DNA from: an uncultured Opitutaceae bacterium
GTDB lineage: Bacteria > Verrucomicrobiota > Verrucomicrobiia > Opitutales > Opitutaceae
Reading direction: 5' to 3'
Assembly (NCBI GenBank): GCA_937942145.1
Contig: CALDFV010000141.1
Span: 1 to 41,217, forward strand
DNA: 41,217 nt
The notes below the pieces were generated by a model. That model saw only the letters and a program-made list of their open reading frames with translations, was not told the DNA's origin and ran no database searches. The stretch's first letter is position 1, and the number at the start of each line of letters is the position of its first letter. Shown one piece after another: positions 33,522-41,217 of this stretch. Position numbers and translations under genes: made by a program.

Positions 33522-33568
33522 TTGGTTTCTATTTTAAATTCGAGGCTTAACGGAGAAAATGGATACGA

Positions 33569-34522
33569 TCATTTTTTCCTCCTGATATCCGCGTAGCGGT
33601 CCTCCCTGATCTTCGAGGGATTGGCAGGGTAGTCCTGGTTCCGCTTTAGCTCTTCCAAAGTAGGTGTACTTGAAGGAATACCGTCTTCAGGAATCTCCTT
33701 GTTTGCGATCCATCCAATCGCATTCAACACGACTTTGCGCAGATTGTCGTCCAACCAGTTGTCATGCCAATGACCGCCGGTAAACCCAAACCCTCGGCTT
33801 CCATTCTCGTTTTCCGACACCCACATGACGTGTTGAAGGTCTCTTCTCGCAACCGCAGCTCGGCCATCTGGGGTCGAATTGTGGTGATGGTCCTTTTCTG
33901 GTAGTAGGTCGATTGGGGGAACCGCGGAAAGAATAGGAGTGACTCCTTCCATGTCTTTCCGGAATCGCATATTGAAGTACCATTCGTCATTGATTGAAAA
34001 CGGCTTAACCCCATTAGCGACGGGATGATCAGGAAGCTTTTCAAATTCAGGTGTCCAGTGCGGGTTGACCGATTTGTAGAGCTGGTAGTATCCACCTATC
34101 CAGCGCAGGAACGCATCACCCGGCGCTCCGTCGACCGTTTCGACTCCGTAGTGCAGACAACCGACTCCAACACCTTTGGCTTGGAGAGCGTCGATGGCGC
34201 CCACGTGATTATTGGCGACGTGCCTTTCTCCTCCATCACAGTAAATGACTACGGCTTTGATCCCTTCGAGAAGAGATTTGTCTTGGGGCCAGCCGGGATT
34301 CTCTGGATTGTGGTAGACCGAAGCGTCAAAGTCTAACCCGCTGTCGTTCAGACATTTTGCCAATAGTATAGATCCGGCATTGTGTTCGTGAGCAAAATAT
34401 CCGTGGCTCTTTTTGCCTGCTACAAACAGAACTTTGGTTTTATCGGCATGAGCCGCGAATGTGCAGAGAAGGATACCTAAGGTGGCTAAGGCTTTTATTA
34501 GGTGGATCATATTCATTGGCAT
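33569..34522 (-). CDS. Secreted ThuA-domain protein
   Basis: A 317-residue exported protein with a signal peptide ('LIKALATLGILLCTFAAHA'). The mature part is a ThuA (trehalose-utilisation-like, class I glutamine amidotransferase fold) domain: 'KTKVLFVAGKKSHGYFAHEH', 'VVIYCDGGERHV', 'GVGCLHYGVE', 'GFGFTGGHWHDNW'. ThuA proteins are frequent in planctomycetes and Verrucomicrobiota and are thought to act in sugar metabolism, with no firm enzymatic role. The C-terminal 50 residues are charged and probably extended. Its neighbours do not point to a specific sugar. Confidence 0.85.
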   Translation of the reverse strand: MPMNMIHLIKALATLGILLCTFAAHADKTKVLFVAGKKSHGYFAHEHNAGSILLAKCLNDSGLDFDASVYHNPENPGWPQDKSLLEGIKAVVIYCDGGERHVANNHVGAIDALQAKGVGVGCLHYGVETVDGAPGDAFLRWIGGYYQLYKSVNPHWTPEFEKLPDHPVANGVKPFSINDEWYFNMRFRKDMEGVTPILSAVPPIDLLPEKDHHHNSTPDGRAAVARRDLQHVMWVSENENGSRGFGFTGGHWHDNWLDDNLRKVVLNAIGWIANKEIPEDGIPSSTPTLEELKRNQDYPANPSKIREDRYADIRRKK

Positions 34523-34570
34523 TGGAAGTTCTGGATATTGTTCTACTATGAGAATCGTTGGCTCGTGTCT

Positions 34571-34642
34571 GGTAGGGCTGACTATCCTTAGTCAGCCGTT
34601 TTAGCAACTAGCCGCGGCTGCTTAAGGATAAGCAGCCCTACC
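34571..34642. repeat. REPIN: two inverted REP-like hairpins with GTAG heads
   Basis: REP 1 is GTAG (34572-34575) followed at once by a perfect 9-bp stem with TCCT loop (34576-34584 and 34589-34597). REP 2 is the mirror image: a perfect 9-bp stem with AGGA loop (34616-34624 and 34629-34637) followed by CTAC (34638-34641). The two arms are also largely complementary to each other over 28 bases. This is the architecture of REP doublets moved by REP-associated tyrosine transposases; no such transposase is in the window. It lies between the ThuA and larC genes. Confidence 0.85.
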
Positions 34643-34730
34643 TCAGTATCAAAGTGTTTCTATAGTTGTGGGACACGCTTTTCCGATCATTGTTAAGAGA
34701 GTTTCCCTGCTGAAGGCTGTATCGGTGTTG

Positions 34731-35999
34731 TTATTCGGCTTCTCTTGTTCGTTTGAGCTCCATTATGGAAACCCCTTGTTTCTTCGCTACTCTGGACAAG
34801 TCTTCATATTCCGCTTTTCGCCGTTCTTTGCCAGAAGGGGTGGTTACTGTTTTGACTCTGATGGTCCCGAATTTCGTGGAAACGGCTTCTTCGGTCCGGT
34901 CGAGGATTTTACGGCTTACGGGATAATATCGAACACCAATTGCCGTGGTATTTTCGAGTATGAAGTCGCAGACCGATTCGAGGTCTTCATGGCTAGCTAA
35001 AGCGCTGAGCAGGTGGCCGGGCCGGCCCTTTTTCATAAGGGCTTGAGTGAGCGTAAAGTCGATCGCCCCTTGCTCGAGAAGTTGAGCCTGGAAGTCAGAA
35101 CCTAGAAGTTCAGATGATAAATCGTCCAGGTTGGTCTCGATCGAATAGATCGCTGAGTAAGCTTGGCTGATCGTGCCGAGAGAGAGTCGAAGTACATTCG
35201 GCCCAATAAAATCCTTCTTTCCCGGACCGTAGGCGGAACGATCTATCTTCAAGGTTGGTGACTCAAAGATGGGATTGAGGTATTTGAGAATGGCAGCGCC
35301 CGTGGGAGTCACACGTTCCCCCTTCTCGTCTCCTTTGTAGCAGGGAATCCCTTGTAGCAGTTTCGCAGTTGCGGGAGCGGGAATAGGAAGAAGTCCGTGC
35401 TGTGTATTGACCATTCCATGACCTACACAAACGGGTTCCGAATAGGTTGTGAGACTGCCGAGCCGATCGATTAGCACAGCGCAGCCGACAATATCAATGA
35501 TCGAGTCAACGCCACTGATTTCGTGGAAGTGAATCTTCTCAATGGGAATATTGTGTACTTCTGATTCTGCCTTTCCGATGAGCTGGAAAATTTCCTTAGA
35601 AATTTTTCGAGCAGAATCGGTGATATCTGCGTTGTCGATCAGCTCAATAATTTCGCTTAGGTGGCGATGTGCATGGGAGCGATGCGCATGACTATGAGGA
35701 TGATCGTGGCTGTGGGAATGGCTGTGCCCCTCGTCGTGCTTATGGTGGTGATGTGGGTGTTCGTGTTCGTGCTTATGGTCGTGATGCGCGTTGGTTGGTT
35801 CGTTGAGATCGACCACATTCACGTGACGGCATACGATGCCGTTTTTTTCCACACTAGAGATCTCTACGCGCCCGTCGGGAAGATTCAGTTTTTGAGGAAG
35901 CCCCTCGAGGTCATCGTATGCCTCCAGCAGTCCGCAAAGAGCTCCGAGGAACATGTCTCCTGAAAGACCGGAAAATGGCTCGATGTAGAGGTTATTCAT
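34731..35999 (-). CDS. larC: Nickel-pincer cofactor biosynthesis protein LarC
   Basis: Inserts nickel into the pyridinium bisthiocarboxylate mononucleotide to finish the nickel-pincer cofactor. Full length at 422 residues in a single frame, unlike some lactobacilli where larC needs a frameshift. The start 'MNNLYIEPFSGLSGDMFLGALCGLL' is the family signature. Residues about 70-115 are a loop very rich in His and Asp, probably a nickel store. Then come 'IHFHEISGVDSIIDIVG', 'GLLPIPAPATAKLLQG', 'RVTPTGAAILKYL' and the C-terminal 'IETNLDDLSSELLG'. Its ATG overlaps the larB stop (ATGA), so translation is coupled. No LarA target enzyme is in the window. Confidence 0.95.
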   Translation of the reverse strand: MNNLYIEPFSGLSGDMFLGALCGLLEAYDDLEGLPQKLNLPDGRVEISSVEKNGIVCRHVNVVDLNEPTNAHHDHKHEHEHPHHHHKHDEGHSHSHSHDHPHSHAHRSHAHRHLSEIIELIDNADITDSARKISKEIFQLIGKAESEVHNIPIEKIHFHEISGVDSIIDIVGCAVLIDRLGSLTTYSEPVCVGHGMVNTQHGLLPIPAPATAKLLQGIPCYKGDEKGERVTPTGAAILKYLNPIFESPTLKIDRSAYGPGKKDFIGPNVLRLSLGTISQAYSAIYSIETNLDDLSSELLGSDFQAQLLEQGAIDFTLTQALMKKGRPGHLLSALASHEDLESVCDFILENTTAIGVRYYPVSRKILDRTEEAVSTKFGTIRVKTVTTPSGKERRKAEYEDLSRVAKKQGVSIMELKRTREAE

Positions 36000-36652
36000 T
36001 TGGCGTCAATCTGTTTCAAAATCCGGTAGGCTGCCATGGCGGCTCCGTATCCATTGTCTATATTGGTGACCGAAATGCCATTTGCGCAGCTGGACAGCAT
36101 GGCATTCAAGGCTGCCATTCCACCTGTAGCGACTCCGTAACCAACGCTCGATGGCACGGCGATGATGGGCTGGGACAAAAGCCCTCCTACGACACTCGGC
36201 AAAGCTCCCTCAAATCCGGCGACTACGATGAGTGTTCGGCAGGTTTTTATGTCATCCAGACGGTCAAATAGCCTGTGTATTCCGGCTACTCCTACGTCGT
36301 TAATCCGTTTTGCAGGGACGTTTAGCAGATTGAGCGTGTAGTACGCTTCATTGACTACAGGAAGATCCGAACTACCTGCACTTAATATTCCAATGCGAGC
36401 ATTCTTGTCGTCGAGATCATTGGCCTGTAACAAAAAGCACTGGGATACTGGGTCGTAGTGAGCATCAGGAAAATACTCTAGCAGGGCTTGGCCCTTTTCC
36501 GGCTGTACCCTTGTGGCCAGCGCGTTTCTAGACTGAGTTTGATACTCGTTCAGAATTCTTCTTAGCAGGTCTACGGATTTTGAGCTTCCGTAGACCACTT
36601 CGGGGAAGCCTAAGCGTTCTTCCCTGTTGGTATCCAAATTATAGTCATCCAT
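35996..36652 (-). CDS. larB: Nickel-pincer cofactor biosynthesis protein LarB
   Basis: Carboxylates nicotinic acid adenine dinucleotide and hydrolyses its phosphoanhydride in the first step of nickel-pincer cofactor synthesis. The C-terminal 150 residues resemble PurE ('IGILSAGSSDLPVVNEAYYTL', 'VVAGFEGALPSVVGGLLSQPIIAVPSSVGYG' in parts, 'NIDNGYGAAMAAYRI'). The ATG at 36652 ('MDDYNLDTNREERLGFPEVVYG' region) is chosen over the upstream frame extension because the conserved 'REERLGFPEVVYG' comes near the N-terminus in this family. It overlaps larE by 8 bases and larC by 4, a tight operon in the order larE-larB-larC. Confidence 0.93.
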   Translation of the reverse strand: MDDYNLDTNREERLGFPEVVYGSSKSVDLLRRILNEYQTQSRNALATRVQPEKGQALLEYFPDAHYDPVSQCFLLQANDLDDKNARIGILSAGSSDLPVVNEAYYTLNLLNVPAKRINDVGVAGIHRLFDRLDDIKTCRTLIVVAGFEGALPSVVGGLLSQPIIAVPSSVGYGVATGGMAALNAMLSSCANGISVTNIDNGYGAAMAAYRILKQIDAK

Positions 36653-37454
36653 TCGAAGAAATTGCTCGGTTGAGTTTTCCGGAAACCAGACCTTCCTTGT
36701 CGATTGCAACTTTTTTGTAGCCGATTCCCTTTAGGGAGGACTCGATCAGCGGAAAAAGTGATTGGAGTCTTTCGATTTCTGATACAGGGGATTCGATCTT
36801 CGCAAGATCCCCGAAATGGCGTACGCGGACTTCTGGGAAACCGAGGTTGTTCAGCACAATCTCGGCCGATTCAATTTGAGTCAGCTTTTCTTTGGTTACT
36901 TCTTGACCGTAGGGAATTCGAGAGCTGAGACAGGGGCTTGCGGGTTTGTCCCAGACAGGAAGCTCGAAGTGCTTCGCAAGTGCTCTAATATCGTCTTTGC
37001 CGAGCCCACAGTCGGCGAGGGGAGTCAGGATGTTTTGTTCGTTCGCCGCCTGGTGTCCGGGGCGAAAGTCTCCAAGATCGTCTGCGTTAGCGCCATTCAA
37101 AAGCGCAAAGTTGGCGTATTCTGCCTGATGGAGCTCCCGCATCATGCTGTAGAGCGTGTCCTTGCAGTAGTAGCAACGGTTAAACGGGTTGCTCTTGTAT
37201 TCCGCTTTGTCAAGCTCGTCGGTTTGAATAATCCGAAGGGAAATTTCAAACTGCTGGCAGAATCGCTTGGCGATCTCTAGGTCGGCTCGTTTCAAACTGG
37301 GCGAATCGGCGATGATTCCGATGCCTTTTTGACCGAGGAATCTCTTGGATAGGTAGAGAACGAGTGCAGAGTCGACGCCCCCAGAAAAAGCGGTTAGACT
37401 GCCTTCGATCGGTTTAAACCAGGCTTCCAGACGTTTGAGTAGGGTAGCGTTCAT
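36645..37454 (-). CDS. larE: Sulfur transferase LarE
   Basis: ATP-dependent PP-loop enzyme that adds the two sulfurs to the nickel-pincer precursor. The P-loop is 'TAFSGGVDSALVLYL' near residue 21. Two cysteines lie in 'NRCYYCKDTLY' and a third in 'KPASPCLSSRIPYG', the position of the sacrificial cysteine in the Lactobacillus enzyme. A CxxC pair plus this cysteine is also what an Fe-S-type LarE would need, so this may not be a sacrificial enzyme; that is inference. The 269-residue length is usual. It is the first gene of the lar operon, 90 bases downstream of a His-rich small membrane protein gene. Confidence 0.94.
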   Translation of the reverse strand: MNATLLKRLEAWFKPIEGSLTAFSGGVDSALVLYLSKRFLGQKGIGIIADSPSLKRADLEIAKRFCQQFEISLRIIQTDELDKAEYKSNPFNRCYYCKDTLYSMMRELHQAEYANFALLNGANADDLGDFRPGHQAANEQNILTPLADCGLGKDDIRALAKHFELPVWDKPASPCLSSRIPYGQEVTKEKLTQIESAEIVLNNLGFPEVRVRHFGDLAKIESPVSEIERLQSLFPLIESSLKGIGYKKVAIDKEGLVSGKLNRAISSNG

Positions 37455-37544
37455 GGTAGGTTCTTAGAGGCCGAGGTTGAGTGGGTAGTTCCTCGGATCG
37501 TCGAATCCGTTTGCGAGGGGCAGCCGGTTAGGGTCGAGATCGTA

Positions 37545-37751
37545 CTAGCGCGACTGATTCGCTCTGGATCCCATATTGATTTTTCTGAAAGCAATCCAGA
37601 CGATTGCCCCAGCGGTTAATCCCGCCGAAAGAATCGCGAATGCGCTAATGCTCTCTGGGTGTGGATGAGCATGAGCCAATCCAGAGGTGTGCGCATGTGC
37701 CGCCACGGCGGTAATAAGAAACAGAGAGAATGAGCAAATTGCGGATTTCAT
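37545..37751 (-). CDS. Small His-rich membrane or secreted protein
   Basis: A 68-residue product with an N-terminal signal peptide ('SAICSFSLFLITAVAAHA'), a His-rich stretch ('HTSGLAHAHPHPES'), a hydrophobic helix ('SAFAILSAGLTAGAIVWIAF') and a basic tail. I do not recognise a family. It lies 90 bases upstream of larE on the same strand, and histidine clusters bind nickel, so a role in nickel handling for the lar operon is possible but unproven. No Shine-Dalgarno sequence is visible before the ATG at 37751. The clear domain layout argues that it is real. Confidence 0.6.
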   Translation of the reverse strand: MKSAICSFSLFLITAVAAHAHTSGLAHAHPHPESISAFAILSAGLTAGAIVWIAFRKINMGSRANQSR

Positions 37752-37867
37752 AATGGATGGTTGTCATTTCTGAGGAATATCGGGGAATTGTCAATGAACC
37801 CAATGCTTGTTAGTGGTTTTTGTTTAATTCATTTGCCCGACGGTGGCTAGTCCCATACGAATTCGTA

Positions 37868-38233
37868 ATGCCCGACCAAACTGCAACCTTGGAAGAATTG
37901 AAGCAATCCGTCGCCGCCTTCGCAGAGGAAAGAGACTGGATTCAGTACCACTCGCTCAAGAACCTAGCCATGTCGATTTCGATCGAGGCGGGAGAGTTAA
38001 TGGAGCGATTCCAATGGGTGGATAATGCGGCTTCAAATACGCTCGTTGGAGATGTAGCAGGCAGGCTGGCGATTGAAGATGAGCTCGCGGACGTGCTTAT
38101 CTATTCCCTTCAGTTTGCCAATCGTGCGGAGATTGATCTGTCCCAAGCGATCAAGCGCAAAATGGCGATCAATGCTGAGAAGTACCCCGTCGAAAAAGCA
38201 AGAGGCAGGTCGGACAAGTACGACTCGTTGTAA
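37868..38233 (+). CDS. MazG-like nucleotide pyrophosphohydrolase
   Basis: All-alpha NTP pyrophosphatase of 121 residues, similar to the small MazG/dCTPase group that clears non-canonical or surplus dNTPs. The metal-binding acidic motifs are 'SISIEAGELMERFQW' (ExxE type) and 'IEDELADVLIYSLQFAN' (ExxD type), followed by 'KRKMAINAEKYPVEKARG', the usual end. The ATG at 37868 is chosen over the frame extension to 37820 because 'TLEELKQSVAAFAEERDW' is the normal start of the domain. It stands alone, divergent from the lar genes. Confidence 0.9.
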   Translation: MPDQTATLEELKQSVAAFAEERDWIQYHSLKNLAMSISIEAGELMERFQWVDNAASNTLVGDVAGRLAIEDELADVLIYSLQFANRAEIDLSQAIKRKMAINAEKYPVEKARGRSDKYDSL

Positions 38234-38416
38234 TAGATTTTCGCGACGACTGGCGACTTGGATGACAACGTGTCCGGGATCAAGGGCAATAACGGCGAAA
38301 AAATTCGCATAACCTCCGAGGCCGGTCACCGAATTATCAAATCTTTTGGCTTCTAGTATTAGTCATTGCGAGATTTCGAATGGGATGTTTTTCTGGGGTG
38401 ATATTTGATTGTTTGA

Positions 38417-39484
38417 ATGATGAGTGGATTAAAAACAGGTTTAGGGGTATCTGGCTTAGCGTTAATTTTAGCCGCCTCCCCCCATGGAAAAGCTCAAAAT
38501 GCGATCGTGCTCCCGACGGATGCCATCCTCGGCTATTCGCTCGACTGGTTCGCGGCGAGCGGGGAGGCAACTACGCTTCCCACCGAGATCGTTGTGTACA
38601 GCCTCAGCTGCGGTAAATGCATCGAGGAGCTTTCAGCTATTTCTCGGGGTTATGCTCCGGCACCCGATCGGTTCATGCTTGCCTCATTCAAAAAGAAGGA
38701 TCGGGACGTTTCCATTCCGTTATTGAGTTTGGGGCTGTCCAATGTTGATCCGAAAACGCGGCGATCGACACTATTGGATTTGATCCGAATTTTCACGGGC
38801 GATCCGGATCATTATCTGGAAAACCTTGAAGACTGGGTGACGACGGTCGAGTCGCATTGGCCCATTGGTTCGGGGTATAAGGAGGACGTCCTTTCAAGGG
38901 CTTTTGCGACCAACGTGCTGGATATGCAGGCGCGGATACTGGCGCTGATGGATAAAATGGGAACACCCGATAAGATTCCGTTGGACCAGCCAACATTGGC
39001 CCTTGAGGTGACTCGGGGAAGCGACCGTTACAATGCCTTGGTGGCGACGCTTTCGTTGTCGTGGTTGAGACCCGGACTGGAAACTAAGGAGGATGCGGAG
39101 AGCATTGGAAAGCGGGCGCGATCGATCGATCCCTTGAAATCACTCTCAGCCTCGCAATGGAAAGAGTTGAAGGAATGGGCCATGAGCGGAGCGTACTGGA
39201 TTTGGGGAGGACGGCTGGGTACTGATATACTCGGAGAGATTATCGATTGGCAGGCGCAGTACCATCTGCTCCCAGATGATGCGACTCGCTTGGAGAAGCA
39301 GCGAAAGTGGTTCGACGACACGATCGCGCGGGCGGCGAAGGGACCTCTCAGTCCGCTTGAGGCGTTTGGCTTGGCGGATATCGAAGCTCTCGCTTCGCCT
39401 GCCTGGAGCGCGGCACAGGCCGACGCTCGCCAACAGCTGGTCTTTGCGAGCTACCTTGGAAATTTGACCTCTTCTAAAAAGTAG
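38417..39484 (+). CDS. Hypothetical secreted protein with a CxxC motif
   Basis: I do not recognise a family. The 355-residue product has a signal peptide ('GLGVSGLALILAASPHGKA') and a mature part of about 330 residues. Residues 60-100 read 'EIVVYSLSCGKCIEELSAI', a CxxC placed after a hydrophobic strand as in thioredoxin-like folds, but the rest does not show a clear thioredoxin pattern. The remainder is helical and charged, with Trp-rich segments ('WKELKEWAMSGAYWIWGG'). There are no other cysteines. It precedes the FG-GAP lipoprotein by 117 bases, without evidence of a shared function. Confidence 0.7.
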   Translation: MMSGLKTGLGVSGLALILAASPHGKAQNAIVLPTDAILGYSLDWFAASGEATTLPTEIVVYSLSCGKCIEELSAISRGYAPAPDRFMLASFKKKDRDVSIPLLSLGLSNVDPKTRRSTLLDLIRIFTGDPDHYLENLEDWVTTVESHWPIGSGYKEDVLSRAFATNVLDMQARILALMDKMGTPDKIPLDQPTLALEVTRGSDRYNALVATLSLSWLRPGLETKEDAESIGKRARSIDPLKSLSASQWKELKEWAMSGAYWIWGGRLGTDILGEIIDWQAQYHLLPDDATRLEKQRKWFDDTIARAAKGPLSPLEAFGLADIEALASPAWSAAQADARQQLVFASYLGNLTSSKK

Positions 39485-39601
39485 CGGGTCCTTGAGTACT
39501 GGAAGCGGGATACAGTACGTCCTCTTCTGGAACCGTCTCGGACAATCTCTTAGAGCTTTTTTGGTCGCTCGTTAAGCGCTGATTGCTAGAACGTCATCTC
39601 A

Positions 39602-41209
39602 ATGGTGAGTTTTATTCATCGAGTTCAGTTTTTGGGATGGCTTTTGTTGTCCGTTTTGTTGGTTGCCTGCTCTCAATCTGAAGACGGGGGTCCATCCGTT
39701 GCGAATAGCGTCGAAGCCGGGCGATTGCTCGCGACCCAGCATTGTATTGCTTGCCATCAAGTTCCTGCCCCGGACCTACTTCCCAAGAAAAGCTGGGAAT
39801 ACGCTTTGACTTACATGGGCTTCTTTTTGGGAATTGTAGACTACGAATACATGGAAGGTTCGCCGGAATCCGCGCTGGGAAGCATTCATTTGCGTGAGGA
39901 ATTCGTCCGGGATGCGAACCTTTTGCCAGATGCTCCGTTGATGTCGAACGAGGATTGGGCCAAACTGAGAGCGTATTATATTGCTGAGGCTCCGGAGAAG
40001 GCGATTCCCCAGATCACGAAGCCTGTGATTATTGAGGACACTGAGAAGTTTCGTGTTAAACCTACCCAATACCGTATGGACTCTGCCATTACATCCATGG
40101 TGCACATCGATGAAGAAAATGGACTGCTATACATCCACGATGGTCGATCCGAGCAATTGACCGTTCTGGATCGTAATCTGAATTTCCATGACAGCCATCC
40201 TTCGCCGGGAGTATCTTTGGTTGAAGCTCAGGCTGTTGGCGAAAACCTCTATCTTCTATCTATCGGCGACTTATTTGCCTCAAACATCGGAGCCAAGTTG
40301 GGAGAGTTTCAGCAGACACGGGTTTTAGGCGGCGTATTTATGGGGCTCAATATTTTGGTCAAGGATCTACATCGTCCCGCGGACTTTGCTTTCGCGGACC
40401 TGGACAATGATGGTCTGGTTGAACTGCTCGTAAGCAACTTTGGTGACTACACCGGTAATTTCTCGATTTACCGTCGGGACTCGGAAAGCGGCGCTTTTGC
40501 AGCGGATCCGCTGATTCTTAGTGATCAGCCCGGAATCGTTAAGGGCGATGCCCACGACTTTAATGAAGATGGGTATTTGGACATCGTTGTCATGATGAGC
40601 GCGGCTCGAGAAAACGTGAGTGTGTTTCTCAACGATAAAAACGGAACATTCACTCAGAATGTACTTTGGGAGAAACATCCGTCTTTCGGATACATTGGAT
40701 TTGAACTGAAAGACTTCAATGGAGACGGGCAGATGGACCTGCTTACCCTCAATGGTGACAATGGCGATTCAGATACCTATAACACGTTGAAACGCGACCA
40801 TGGTATTCGCCTTTATCTGAATAAGGGGAATCTTCAATTTGAAGAATCGTATTTCTATCCGATGTATGGGGTATACGGTGCGGAGGTGGCCGACTTTGAC
40901 CACGATGGAGATCTGGATATCGCGGCGATTTCCTACCACCCCGATTTTGATTTGGAACGCCCGGAGAACTTTGTCTATCTTGAGCAGGTCGATTCGCTAG
41001 AGTTCATTCCGTTTACCCATCCCGCTGCTCAAAAGGGCCGTTGGCTGTCGATCGATTCCGGGGACGCTGATGGGGACGGGGACCAAGATATTGTCCTAGG
41101 TGCGGCTTATGTCCCCGTTGGCATGCGGGAGAAATATATGGACAAATTTGAAGAACTGGTGAGTGGGGGTCCGCCTATTCTCGTTTTGGAGAATCGGATG
41201 GGAAAGTAA
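39602..41209 (+). CDS. FG-GAP/VCBS-repeat lipoprotein with an N-terminal cytochrome c motif
   Basis: A 535-residue lipoprotein with lipobox 'LLVAC' (Cys 23). A haem-binding C48-I-A-C51-H52 lies in 'HCIACHQVPAPDLLPKKSW', the start of a short cytochrome c-like domain running to about residue 135. From about residue 160 it is a beta-propeller with at least five Ca-binding FG-GAP motifs: 'DLDNDGLVEL', 'DFNEDGYLDI', 'DFNGDGQMDL', 'DFDHDGDLDI', 'DADGDGDQDI'. Proteins of this haem plus FG-GAP type are abundant in Verrucomicrobiota and planctomycetes. It should be anchored outside the inner membrane; the substrate is unknown. It ends 8 bases before the window edge. Confidence 0.85.
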   Translation: MVSFIHRVQFLGWLLLSVLLVACSQSEDGGPSVANSVEAGRLLATQHCIACHQVPAPDLLPKKSWEYALTYMGFFLGIVDYEYMEGSPESALGSIHLREEFVRDANLLPDAPLMSNEDWAKLRAYYIAEAPEKAIPQITKPVIIEDTEKFRVKPTQYRMDSAITSMVHIDEENGLLYIHDGRSEQLTVLDRNLNFHDSHPSPGVSLVEAQAVGENLYLLSIGDLFASNIGAKLGEFQQTRVLGGVFMGLNILVKDLHRPADFAFADLDNDGLVELLVSNFGDYTGNFSIYRRDSESGAFAADPLILSDQPGIVKGDAHDFNEDGYLDIVVMMSAARENVSVFLNDKNGTFTQNVLWEKHPSFGYIGFELKDFNGDGQMDLLTLNGDNGDSDTYNTLKRDHGIRLYLNKGNLQFEESYFYPMYGVYGAEVADFDHDGDLDIAAISYHPDFDLERPENFVYLEQVDSLEFIPFTHPAAQKGRWLSIDSGDADGDGDQDIVLGAAYVPVGMREKYMDKFEELVSGGPPILVLENRMGK

Positions 41210-41217
41210 GGTAGCGG

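Noticed and set aside
39496-39518. GTACTG / CAGTAC inverted repeat after the orphan secreted protein gene
   Set aside because: Only six base pairs with an 11-base loop and no T tract; too weak to call a terminator.
1-41217. tRNA, rRNA, CRISPR array, prophage or defence system
   Set aside because: I looked through all intergenic stretches and saw no regular repeat-spacer pattern, no cloverleaf and no phage or transposase gene. A covariance-model scan could still find a small RNA.

Overview
The window looks like a chromosomal segment of a marine or aquatic member of the Verrucomicrobiota, probably class Opitutae. The first gene ends in a C-terminal domain I associate with secreted Opitutae proteins (an 'LIPGF...LIRAVGP' block). 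The wider content also fits: a uronate/xylose catabolic locus, LarE-LarB-LarC, a secreted ThuA protein, an FG-GAP lipoprotein with a haem motif, and weak or absent Shine-Dalgarno signals before many starts. The taxonomic call is inference. No rRNA, tRNA, CRISPR array, phage gene or transposase gene was seen.

Layout. 1-2.5 kb: the 3' part of a secreted beta-helix-like protein, a terminator, and a small secreted protein. 2.6-10.1 kb: sulfur amino acid block with metK-ahcY (SAM cycle, a candidate operator in front and a strong terminator behind), cysK, a sirohaem sulfite/nitrite reductase, and a GltD-like FAD/Fe-S oxidoreductase. 10.2-12.1 kb: a decay zone with two pseudogenes. One is an L,D-transpeptidase with a frameshift and two in-frame stops; the other is a PhyH dioxygenase with two frameshifts. 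12.3-18.3 kb: a PurO-type IMP cyclohydrolase, a PfkB sugar kinase, a 3-methyladenine DNA glycosylase, a DUF3108 protein, and a DoxX protein followed by a metallo-beta-lactamase exonuclease fused to a DNA-ligase-like region.

18.6-29.6 kb: carbohydrate region. kdgK and eda lie divergent from an IclR regulator with a palindromic operator candidate. An AraC regulator lies divergent from xylA, with tandem 11-bp repeats in the gap. Then come an XRE-cupin regulator, a GH88 unsaturated glucuronyl hydrolase, a sugar-phosphate isomerase-like TIM barrel, a Gfo/Idh/MocA oxidoreductase and an SDR. GH88 would release unsaturated uronic acids, which after isomerisation and reduction would enter KdgK and Eda to give pyruvate and glyceraldehyde-3-phosphate. 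29.7-32.5 kb: ferrous iron uptake (feoA, feoB and a 56-residue FeoB-associated Cys-rich protein on the opposite strand). 32.5-37.8 kb: a histidine kinase, a ThuA protein, a REPIN-like double hairpin, larC-larB-larE, and a small His-rich membrane protein. 37.9-41.2 kb: a MazG-like pyrophosphohydrolase, an unknown secreted protein, and an FG-GAP/haem lipoprotein.

The most notable observations are three. First, the ligase-like half of the exonuclease fusion has lost the nucleophilic lysine and three other catalytic-motif residues, and it lacks the OB fold, while its nuclease half looks intact. Second, there is an exact GTAG-hairpin/hairpin-CTAC REPIN next to larC. Third, two neighbouring genes each carry several independent disabling lesions.
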